From the NCBI RefSeq assembly GCF_001426885.1, contig NZ_LMFP01000028.1:991216-1055215 (forward strand): a DNA stretch of 64,000 bases, given 5' to 3'. The position numbers were made by a program, and so were the translations under genes. Below the pieces are notes generated by a model. It ran no database searches. It was not told the origin of the DNA and saw only the letters and a list, made by a program, of their open reading frames with translations. The stretch comes from Pelomonas sp. Root1444 (GTDB taxonomy: Bacteria > Pseudomonadota > Gammaproteobacteria > Burkholderiales > Burkholderiaceae_C). This document shows, in pieces, positions 17,596-24,972 of the stretch; position 1 is the first letter of the stretch; the number at the start of each line of letters is the position of its first letter.

Positions 17596-18831
17596 ATGCA
17601 TCCAGAGATTCCCGACTTCAACCAGGCCGAGCCGCGCTCGCAATGGGCCGCGCGCTGGCGCGACGAACTGACCTTGAACGTGCTGCCCTGGTGGCAGCGC
17701 CAGATCTTCGACGCCGAAGGCCGCGTGCTCGGCGCGCGCGGCAATGACGGCCAGCCGCGCGAGGCGCCGCGCAGCGCCGTGCTCGGCACGCGGCTGCTGT
17801 GGGCCTTCGCCAGCGCCCAGCACCGCCTGGGCGCCACCGCCGAAGGCGGGCGCGCCGCGCACCGCGCCTGGGCCTGGCTCAACCAGGCGCTGATCGACCC
17901 GGTCGACGGCGGCGTGTTCTGGTCCGTCGACGGCGACGGCCGGCCGCTGCAGACCCACAAGCAGACCTACGCGCAGGCCTTTGCGATCTACGCGCTGTGC
18001 GCCTGCCACGCATGGCAGGCGAAGGACGATTCGCCGGCGCTGCGCCAGGCGCTCGGCTTCTTCGAGCTGCTGCAGGCCCATGCCTTCGACCCGGCGGACG
18101 GTGGCTGCTGGGAAGGCCGCATGCGCGACTGGCGCCCGCTGGCCAGCGCCCGCCTGTCCGACAAGGAGCCGCCCGCGCCCAAGACCATGAACACGATGCT
18201 GCACGTGCTGGAGGCGCTGACCGAGCTGCTGCGCCACCACCGCGTGCCCGCCGTCGAGGCGCGGCTGCGCGAGCTGCTGGCGCTTTTCCTCGACAGGATC
18301 TGGCTGCCCGGCCAGGCCTGTTTCGGCCTGTACTTCAGCGCCGACTGGCGCGTGCTGACGCCCGACGTCTCCTGGGGCCACGACATCGAGACCGCCTGGC
18401 TGCTGGTGCGCGCGGCCGACGTGCTGGCCGATGCGGCCCTGCAGGCGCGCACCCGCACGCTGGCCGTGCAGGTGGCCGACGCGGTGCTGGCGCGCGGCGT
18501 GGCCCCGGACGGCAGCGTGCTGGGCGAGGGCCGCTTCGACGGCAGCGTGACCGACGAGCGCCGCCACTGGTGGTGCCAGGCCGAGGCCGTCGTCGGCTTC
18601 TGGGACGCCTGGCAGTGGGGCGGCGACCCGCGCCACGCCCAAGCCGCCTGGCGCGCCTGGCGCTACATCGACCGGCATCATGTCGACCGCGCGGGCGGCG
18701 ACTGGTTCAAGACCCTCGACCCCCAGGGCCGGCCGCTGGACAGCGTGCCCAAGGCCGGCCCCTGGGAGTGCCCCTACCACCACGTCCGCGCCGGGCTCGA
18801 AATGATCGAGCGCCTGGCCCCCGCAACATGA
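17596..18831 (+). CDS. cellobiose 2-epimerase-like protein (AGE superfamily)
   Basis: A 411-residue (alpha/alpha)6-barrel sugar epimerase. The block SWGHDIETAWLL and the C-terminal GPWECPYHHVRAGLEMI match the histidine- and tryptophan-bearing signatures of cellobiose 2-epimerases, rather than those of N-acylglucosamine epimerases. These enzymes interconvert glucose and mannose at the reducing end of beta-1,4-disaccharides, for example mannobiose to Man-Glc or cellobiose to Glc-Man. No signal peptide is present. It fits a cytoplasmic step before GH1 or GH2 cleavage. No mannosylglucose phosphorylase gene is seen here. It is coupled to the next gene by an ATGA overlap. Confidence 0.85.
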   Translation: MHPEIPDFNQAEPRSQWAARWRDELTLNVLPWWQRQIFDAEGRVLGARGNDGQPREAPRSAVLGTRLLWAFASAQHRLGATAEGGRAAHRAWAWLNQALIDPVDGGVFWSVDGDGRPLQTHKQTYAQAFAIYALCACHAWQAKDDSPALRQALGFFELLQAHAFDPADGGCWEGRMRDWRPLASARLSDKEPPAPKTMNTMLHVLEALTELLRHHRVPAVEARLRELLALFLDRIWLPGQACFGLYFSADWRVLTPDVSWGHDIETAWLLVRAADVLADAALQARTRTLAVQVADAVLARGVAPDGSVLGEGRFDGSVTDERRHWWCQAEAVVGFWDAWQWGGDPRHAQAAWRAWRYIDRHHVDRAGGDWFKTLDPQGRPLDSVPKAGPWECPYHHVRAGLEMIERLAPAT

Positions 18832-20993
18832 AGCACTGGATGAAAGGATTCGCCTTGGCCCTGCCCCTGACGCTGGCCAGCGCCGCATCGACCGCCACGA
18901 CGGACGCGCGGCTGCAGGCCGTCATGCAAAGGCTGGAAGCCGGCGAGGCCATCACGCTGGCGACCATCGGCGGCTCCATCACGACCGGCTATGCCGCCCA
19001 GCCGCCGCGCGAGCAGGGCTGGGCCGCGCTGCTGGCCAGGTCGCTTGGCCCCAAGGTCAAGCTGGTCAACGCCGGCGTCAGCGGCACCGACTCGGCCGCC
19101 GGCGTGCAGCGCCTGCAGGCGCAGGTGCTGGACAAGGCGCCCGACCTCGTCGTCGTCGAGTTCGGCGTCAACGACCAGTGGCTGGACCCGGCCGTGCGCG
19201 GCAGCAGCTACGAGGCCATGCTGCGCCGGCTGCTCGGCGCCAGGAAGCCGCCCGCCGTCGTCGTGCTGGGCCTCACGCAGCAAGGCAACCAGGCGCGCGA
19301 CGCGGTCGACGTGCAGCTGCAGCTGGCGGCCCGCTACGGCCTGACGGCGCTGGACTTCGGCCGCTGGATGCAGGCCCGCGTCGACGCCGGCCAGGACCGC
19401 TGGGCCGCGATCTACGACGCCGAGCCGGTGCACCCGAACGGCACCGGACACCAGCGCATCGCGCAGGCGCTGGGCGATGCGCTGCGCGCCGCCGCGCGCG
19501 GCCCGGCCGTGGCGACGCCGCTGCCCGAGCCGCTGTTCGGCCGCGCGCATGAGTTCACGAGGATGCTCGCCGGCGACACGCTCAAGCCCTACCAGCAACG
19601 CGGCTTCGAGCGCGGCGGCGAGGCGCACCCGGAATGGACCGGCCAGCTGCCCGGCTGGGTCAGCACGGCCGATGGCGCCGAGGCGCATTTCCTCGTCTGG
19701 GGCCGCGAGGTCGCCGTCTTCCATGCCGAGAGCGAGCACTACCGCAACCTCGAAGCCTGGGTGGACGACGGCCCCGTCGTCACGCTGCGCGGCCAGGTGC
19801 CGGAGCGCACGGGCTACCTCGGCTGGCATTACACCGTCGTCGGCCGCGACCTGGAGCCCGGCGCCCACCTGCTGCATGTGCGCGTCAAGCGCGACGAATG
19901 GGCCGGCAGCGGCCGCCCCGCGAGCCTGCTGGCCGTCATGTCGGCCGGCATCTTCCCGCCCGAACTCCACCCGAGCGACTTCGTACGCGCGCCACTGTCG
20001 GCCGCGACAGGGCTCATCCCGGCGGACGACCCCAGGCTGCGCTGGACCGGCCGCATCGGCACGGCGCCCGGGGCCAGGCTGATGGCCTGGAGCGGCAGCG
20101 AAATGCGCGCCCGCTTCACCGGTGACCGGCTTGCGCTGCGCCTGGCGCCCGCGCGCGGCGGCATCAACCATTTCACCGTCGAGGTCGATGGCCGGCGCCA
20201 CGCCCTGGCGCTGCGCGGCGACGGGCCTGCCGAGTGGCGTTTGCCTCTGAAGACCGGCACGCACGAGCTGCGCCTGGTCAAGCGCACCGAGGCCTCGCAG
20301 GCCGAGGCCCTCTTCCTCGGCCTGCGCCTGGCCGAAGGCGGCCAGTTGCTCGACCCGCCACCTGCGCGCGCGCTGAAGTTCGAGTTCTACGGCGACTCGA
20401 TCACCGCCGGTGCCTGCAACGGCGACATCGGCGAAGACCAGTACGCCGACCTTTCCACCCACGACGGCACCCGGGCCTACGGCGCACTGACGGCCGCCCG
20501 GCTGGGCGCGGACTATGTCGGCATCGCCGTCAGCGGCATCGGCATCACGGCGACCTGGGACCAACTGCTGATGCCCCAGGTCTGGAACCGCTTCGCACCG
20601 CGTCTGGATGCAGCGGTGGCGCCACCCGACCCGCGCGCGCCCGACGTGGTGCTGCTCAACCTCGGCCAGAACGACCACGGCTTTCCGGCGTCCAAGGGCC
20701 AGGCCATCGCGGCGGACTTCGGCCCGCGCTACCTCGGCTTCGTGCGCCAGCTGCGCGCCCGCTACCCGCAGGCCAGGCTGGTGCTGCTGATGGGCGGCAT
20801 GTCGGCGCCGCAGGAGCAGCCGGCCATCCCGCATGCCGTGCAGCGCACCGTGCAGACGCTGCGCGGCGAAGGCGACGCCAAGGTCTGGAGCTACCGCTTC
20901 CAGGCCTTTGCCTGGGCCCACCCGCGCATCGACGTGCATGCGCAGATGGCCGACGAGCTGACTGCATTCCTGCAAGCGGAGGTATTGAAATGA
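18828..20993 (+). CDS. exported double SGNH esterase (SGNH hydrolase fused to CE2)
   Basis: A 721-residue protein with a signal peptide (MKHWMKGFALALPLTLASA) and two complete SGNH hydrolase units. Unit 1 (about residues 30-230) has the nucleophile Ser50 in GGSITTGY, the FGVND block, and His202 in EPVHPNG, where a Glu stands at the usual Asp position of DxxH. After a beta-rich region, unit 2 (about 400-720) has a jelly-roll-like start. It then has Ser524 in GDSITAG, LGQND, and His698 in AHPRID with no Asp three residues before it, as in the Ser-His dyad of CE2 acetyl esterases. Removal of acetyl groups from glucomannan is the inferred role. Coupled by ATGA overlaps on both sides. Confidence 0.88.
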   Translation: MKHWMKGFALALPLTLASAASTATTDARLQAVMQRLEAGEAITLATIGGSITTGYAAQPPREQGWAALLARSLGPKVKLVNAGVSGTDSAAGVQRLQAQVLDKAPDLVVVEFGVNDQWLDPAVRGSSYEAMLRRLLGARKPPAVVVLGLTQQGNQARDAVDVQLQLAARYGLTALDFGRWMQARVDAGQDRWAAIYDAEPVHPNGTGHQRIAQALGDALRAAARGPAVATPLPEPLFGRAHEFTRMLAGDTLKPYQQRGFERGGEAHPEWTGQLPGWVSTADGAEAHFLVWGREVAVFHAESEHYRNLEAWVDDGPVVTLRGQVPERTGYLGWHYTVVGRDLEPGAHLLHVRVKRDEWAGSGRPASLLAVMSAGIFPPELHPSDFVRAPLSAATGLIPADDPRLRWTGRIGTAPGARLMAWSGSEMRARFTGDRLALRLAPARGGINHFTVEVDGRRHALALRGDGPAEWRLPLKTGTHELRLVKRTEASQAEALFLGLRLAEGGQLLDPPPARALKFEFYGDSITAGACNGDIGEDQYADLSTHDGTRAYGALTAARLGADYVGIAVSGIGITATWDQLLMPQVWNRFAPRLDAAVAPPDPRAPDVVLLNLGQNDHGFPASKGQAIAADFGPRYLGFVRQLRARYPQARLVLLMGGMSAPQEQPAIPHAVQRTVQTLRGEGDAKVWSYRFQAFAWAHPRIDVHAQMADELTAFLQAEVLK

Positions 20994-22207
20994 ACACTCC
21001 CGACATGCGCCGCCCCGAGGCGCTGTGGGCCCACATGCGCCACACGCTGGCGTTCTACGCACCACGCGTCAAGGACGAGACCGGCGGCTGCTTCCAGTTC
21101 TTCAAGGACGACGGCACCGTCTACGACCGCCGCACCCGGCATCTCGTCAGCAGCACGCGCTTCGTCTTCAACCATGCGCTGGCCTGGCGCTGGTTCGGCG
21201 GCCCGGTGGGCGACGTGGCGCATGCGCTGGCTTTCGTCAACCAGGCCCACGCCCAGCCGCAAGGCGGCTACGCCTGGGTGCTGGACTGGCAGGACGGCCG
21301 TGCCACCGTGCTGGACGGCACCAACCACTGCTACGGCCTGGCCTTCGTGCTGCTGGCGAACTCGCATGCGGCGCAAGCCGGCGTGGCTGGCGCGAAGGAA
21401 GGCATCGCCGCCACCTTCGCGCTGATGGAGCAGCGCTTCTGGGAACCCGCCCATGGCCTGTACGCCGACGAGGCGACACCGGACTGGCAGGTCGGTCCCT
21501 ACCGCGGCCAGAACGCCAACATGCACGCCTGCGAGGCCATGCTGGCCGCCCACGCCGCCACCGGCGAGCCACGCTACCTCGACCGTGCGTTGACCCTCGC
21601 CACTTCCATCACCCAGCGCCAGGCGCTGCAGGCCGGCGGCCTGGTCTGGGAGCACTACAACACCGACTGGACGCCCGACTGGGACTACAACCGCGACGAT
21701 AAGACCAACATCTTCCGGCCCTGGGGTTTCCAGACCGGCCACCTGACCGAATGGGCCAAGCTGCTGCTGATGCTGGAGCGGCGCCTGGGCGACGCGGCGC
21801 CGGGTTGGCTGGTCACGACGGCCCGCCACTTCTTCGACACGGCCATGCGCCACGGCTGGGACGATACCCACGGGGGCCTGGTCTACGGCTTCGCGCCCGG
21901 CGGCGAGGTGTGCGACGCCGACAAGTATTTCTGGGTTCAGGCCGAAAGCCTGGCCGCCGCTGCCTGGCTCGCCGTGCGTACCGGCGACGACGCCTACTGG
22001 CAGTGGTACGACCGGCTGTGGGCCTACGCCTGGCAGCATTTCGTCGACCACGAGCACGGCGCCTGGTACCGCATCCTCGCGCCCGACAACCGCAAGCTCA
22101 CCGACGAGAAGAGCCCCGCCGGCAAGACGGATTACCACACCATGGGTGCCTGCCAGGACGTGCTCGCCGCGCTCGGCGTGCAGCCACCCGCCCAGGAGAC
22201 GACATGA
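20990..22207 (+). CDS. mannose isomerase / YihS-like aldose-ketose isomerase (AGE superfamily)
   Basis: A 405-residue (alpha/alpha)6-barrel protein, only distantly similar to the epimerase two genes upstream. The blocks RGQNANMHACEAMLAA and FRPWGFQTGHLTEWAKLL match D-mannose isomerase/YihS-type enzymes, with the catalytic histidines in those blocks. The reaction would be mannose to fructose in the cytoplasm, feeding the fructokinase encoded at 3078-4001. An N-acylglucosamine 2-epimerase activity is less likely because no amino-sugar genes are nearby. It has a good GGAGG ribosome site and overlaps both neighbours by 4 bp. Confidence 0.83.
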   Translation: MNTPDMRRPEALWAHMRHTLAFYAPRVKDETGGCFQFFKDDGTVYDRRTRHLVSSTRFVFNHALAWRWFGGPVGDVAHALAFVNQAHAQPQGGYAWVLDWQDGRATVLDGTNHCYGLAFVLLANSHAAQAGVAGAKEGIAATFALMEQRFWEPAHGLYADEATPDWQVGPYRGQNANMHACEAMLAAHAATGEPRYLDRALTLATSITQRQALQAGGLVWEHYNTDWTPDWDYNRDDKTNIFRPWGFQTGHLTEWAKLLLMLERRLGDAAPGWLVTTARHFFDTAMRHGWDDTHGGLVYGFAPGGEVCDADKYFWVQAESLAAAAWLAVRTGDDAYWQWYDRLWAYAWQHFVDHEHGAWYRILAPDNRKLTDEKSPAGKTDYHTMGACQDVLAALGVQPPAQETT

Positions 22208-23214
22208 GAAAAACCATCCTCGCCACGCTGCTGCTGGCCGCCGCCACCGCCCACGCCGCGCCGCTCGAATGGCGCGGCATCAGCCTGTCCAGCGCCGAAT
22301 GGGGCGAGAAGCTGCCCTTCCCCGGCGTCTACGGCAAGGACTATGTCTACCCGAGCGTGGCCAGCACGGCCTACTACCAGGCCAAGGGCATGAACCTGAT
22401 GCGCATCGGCTTCCGCTGGGAGCGCCTGCAACCCACGCTGATGGGCGAGCTGGACGCGACCGAGCTGGGCCGCCTGCGCGAGTTCGTCGACGGCACGACC
22501 GCGCGCGGCCTGCACGTGCTGCTGGACCCGCACAACTACGCCGCCTACAAGGAGGTGCACGTCGGCAAGCCCGAGGTGCCCATCGCCGCCTTCGCGGATT
22601 TCTGGCGCCGCCTGGCGCTGCAGTTCAAGGACAACCCCAAGGTCCAATTCGGCCTCGTCAACGAGCCGCGCAACATGCCCACCGAAACCTGGGCCGACGC
22701 CGCACAGGCCGCCGTGGACGCCATCCGCGCCACCGGCGCGAAGAACCTCATCACGCTGCCCGGCAACGGCTACACCGGCGCCTGGAGCTGGTTCGAGAGC
22801 AAGTGGTACGGCACGCCCAACGCCGAGGTCATGGGCCGCGTGCGCGACCCGCTGGACCACATGGTGTTCGAGGTGCACCAGTACTTCGACAAGGACGGCT
22901 CGGGCACGAACGCGGCATGCGTCAGCCCCAGCATCGGCGTCGAGCGCCTGCAGCGCTTCACCGCCTGGCTGAAGGCCAACAAGAAGCGCGCCATCCTGGG
23001 TGAGCTGGGGGGCGGCGCCAATGCTGTCTGCGAGCAGGCCGTGAACGGCGCGCTCATACACCTGCAGGCCAACGCCGACGTCTGGGCCGGCTGGCTGTGG
23101 TGGGCCGGCGGCCCGACCTGGGGCGACTACTTCCTGTCGCTGGAGCCGGGCGCCGACGGCAAGGACAAGCCGCAGATGCGCTGGCTGCAGCCCTTCCTGC
23201 GCGAAGCCCGCTGA
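22204..23214 (+). CDS. GH5 endo-beta-1,4-glucanase/glucomannanase (subfamily 5-like)
   Basis: A 336-residue secreted enzyme: a signal peptide ending ATAHA-A, then a single GH5 barrel with no carbohydrate-binding module. The acid/base Glu154 is in GLVNEPRNM and the nucleophile Glu267 in ILGELGGG. The blocks MRIGFRWERLQP, LLDPHNYAAY and VFEVHQYFDKDGSGT resemble subfamily GH5_5 endoglucanases, some of which cut glucomannan. It is the last gene of the seven-gene operon and converges on the reductase gene with a 4-bp gap. The exact backbone specificity cannot be told from sequence. Confidence 0.9.
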   Translation: MRKTILATLLLAAATAHAAPLEWRGISLSSAEWGEKLPFPGVYGKDYVYPSVASTAYYQAKGMNLMRIGFRWERLQPTLMGELDATELGRLREFVDGTTARGLHVLLDPHNYAAYKEVHVGKPEVPIAAFADFWRRLALQFKDNPKVQFGLVNEPRNMPTETWADAAQAAVDAIRATGAKNLITLPGNGYTGAWSWFESKWYGTPNAEVMGRVRDPLDHMVFEVHQYFDKDGSGTNAACVSPSIGVERLQRFTAWLKANKKRAILGELGGGANAVCEQAVNGALIHLQANADVWAGWLWWAGGPTWGDYFLSLEPGADGKDKPQMRWLQPFLREAR

Positions 23215-23218
23215 GGTT

Positions 23219-24235
23219 TCAGCCCAGCTGCAGCTGGAGGTCCCGCGCCGCGAGCGCCTTCAGGAAGTCCTTCGCGTCGAAGGCCTCGCCCAGCGCCAGC
23301 GCGCCGCTGCGGCTGAAGGAGGGCTGCAGCATGCGCTCGGCCGCCTCCACCACCAGCGGTGCCGACACCGCATAGATGTCCTGCCCACGGGCGACGGCGC
23401 GCCGGGCGCCCGCGCCCTCGCCGGCCTGCACGACCATCTCGAAGCGCTGTGCCGACCGCCCCTGCGCGTCGCTGGCTTCGGGCGGCGGCGTGTTGGCGTC
23501 GCGGATCTGCTGCAGCGACGCCAGCGTCAGCCAGGAGCGCAGGTTGCGCACGCCCAGGTGGCGGGCGATGGTGATGATTTCGCTGAACGGCAGCTCGACC
23601 ATGGTCTGCAGCCCGTGCCCGGTGCCGAACGCCCAGTCGCGTTCGGCCGCGGGCGTGGCCATGCGCACGAGCTGGCCGTCCTGCAGCACCACGCGCGGCA
23701 CCTGGTTGCGCTCGCCGGTCTTGCGCGTGCCCTCGGTCGGCCACCAGTGGTCCAGCGCGATGGCGACGCTCAGGTCGTCCACCGGGCCGTCGGCCGCCAG
23801 CGCGCTCGCCAGCAGGTCGGCCAGCCCGCCGTAGAAGCCGGCCGCCGGGACCACGGCCACGCCCGCTTCGCGCGCCTGGGCGTCGAAGCGCTCGAAGACG
23901 GCCTGCGCGCTGGCCTGTTCGGCCGTCACGTCGACATAGCCGCAACCCGCCCGCAGCGCCGCCTCGATGACCGGCGCCGCCGTGTCCAGGAAGGGGCCGG
24001 CGCAGTTGATGACGACGCCGCACCCTGCCAGCGCCGCGTCCAGCGCGGCGGCATCGTCGATCGCCGCCACGCGCGCCGGCACGCCGGCCGGCAGCCGGGA
24101 CGCGTCCCGCCCGATGGCCACCACCGCCAAGCCGCGGCGCAGCGCCTCGTTGACGACGAAGCGCCCGGTATGCCCGCCCGCGCCGTAGACGGCGATCGCC
24201 TGACCCCTGTTTGCCGTGCCGGAATGCTTGCTCAT
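23219..24235 (-). CDS. saccharopine-dehydrogenase-like NAD(P)-binding reductase
   Basis: A 338-residue protein with an N-terminal Rossmann fold (VYGAGGHTGRFVVNEAL, about residues 15-31) followed by the NCAGPFLDTAAPVIEAAL block typical of saccharopine dehydrogenase/trans-acting enoyl reductase-like proteins. The substrate is unknown. The start at 24235 was preferred over the ATG six bases upstream (24241) because AAAGG then has a normal 6-base spacing. It is divergent from a TetR regulator with two operator-like repeats between them, so it is probably the target of that repressor. Confidence 0.8.
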   Translation of the reverse strand: MSKHSGTANRGQAIAVYGAGGHTGRFVVNEALRRGLAVVAIGRDASRLPAGVPARVAAIDDAAALDAALAGCGVVINCAGPFLDTAAPVIEAALRAGCGYVDVTAEQASAQAVFERFDAQAREAGVAVVPAAGFYGGLADLLASALAADGPVDDLSVAIALDHWWPTEGTRKTGERNQVPRVVLQDGQLVRMATPAAERDWAFGTGHGLQTMVELPFSEIITIARHLGVRNLRSWLTLASLQQIRDANTPPPEASDAQGRSAQRFEMVVQAGEGAGARRAVARGQDIYAVSAPLVVEAAERMLQPSFSRSGALALGEAFDAKDFLKALAARDLQLQLG

Positions 24236-24255
24236 GATCATCCTTTCGAAATGAG

Positions 24256-24299
24256 ACAGACCTGTCTGTTCTTTGAACGATACAGAATGGTCTGTATCG
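24256..24299. promoter_or_regulatory. two operator-like inverted repeats between reductase and TetR genes
   Basis: The motif ACAGA-N4-TCTGT occurs at 24256-24269 and 24282-24295, with centres 26 bp apart. The second copy extends to a perfect 9-bp inverted repeat (CGATACAGA / TCTGTATCG, 24278-24299). This arrangement between a TetR gene and a divergent reductase gene is typical of autorepression. Confidence 0.8.
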
Positions 24300-24328
24300 T
24301 GTCAACTTCCGATTCGGCCCAGATCACC

Positions 24329-24925
24329 ATGACGACACTTTCCGCCCCGACACCCCCTGAAGCCACCGACGTACGCGAGCGCATCCTCAGCGTCGCTTCG
24401 GAACTGTTCTACAAGCAAGGCGCCAGGGCTGTCGGCGTCGACCTCGTCGTCGAGCGGGCGGCGGTGGCCAAGAGCAGCCTGTACCGCCACTTCCGCACCA
24501 AGGACGACTTGATCGTCGCTTTCCTGGCGCGCGAGGACGTCGACTTCTGGGCCACCTGGGACCGGGTCGCCGCCGAGCACGCGGGTGATGCGTTGGCCGA
24601 GCTCGAAGCGCACATGCGCTGGATCGGCGAACGCCTGGGCCGCGCCAACTACCGCGGCTGCCCGCAGATCAACGTGGCCGCCGAGTTCGCCGAGCAGGAC
24701 CATCCGGCCCGCGAGGTCGCACGCCAGCACATGCAGGCGTTGCGCGCCCGTCTCGCGGCCATCGCCGTGCGGCTGGGCGCGCACGCGCCGGACGCCCTGG
24801 CCGCGCAGCTGGCGCTGCTCGTCAACGGCGCCTTCGTCAGCACCGGCCTGCTGGCCCCGGAAGAGGCCACCGACGTGCTGCTGGCCGCGATGCACGCGCT
24901 GGTGAAGGGCGCCGTGCGGGCATGA
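24329..24925 (+). CDS. TetR-family transcriptional regulator
   Basis: A 198-residue TetR/AcrR protein. The helix-turn-helix lies at about residues 14-60 ([46 protein letters not shown], split here as the typical helices 1-3). A C-terminal ligand/dimer domain follows. The start at 24329 was chosen since an upstream in-frame ATG at 24287 would lie inside the operator; no strong ribosome site marks either. It probably represses itself and the divergent NAD(P)-binding reductase. The ligand is unknown. The gene ends at the terminator of the convergent helicase gene. Confidence 0.88.
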   Translation: MTTLSAPTPPEATDVRERILSVASELFYKQGARAVGVDLVVERAAVAKSSLYRHFRTKDDLIVAFLAREDVDFWATWDRVAAEHAGDALAELEAHMRWIGERLGRANYRGCPQINVAAEFAEQDHPAREVARQHMQALRARLAAIAVRLGAHAPDALAAQLALLVNGAFVSTGLLAPEEATDVLLAAMHALVKGAVRA

Positions 24926-24948
24926 AAAAAGCGGGCCGAGGCCCGCTT
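24925..24948 (-). terminator. rho-independent terminator of the RNA helicase gene
   Basis: On the minus strand an 8-bp stem (AAGCGGGC/GCCCGCTT, loop CGAG on the plus strand) is followed by a run of T residues, 25 bp past the helicase stop. The stem begins at the TetR stop codon and may serve both genes. Confidence 0.8.
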
Positions 24949-24972
24949 CGTCAAAGGCGCAGTGCGCGCTGA

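Noticed and set aside
17799-20993. 1064-residue version of the double esterase
   Set aside because: The first 343 codons are a shadow of the epimerase gene in another frame. The signal peptide begins at the ATG at 18828.
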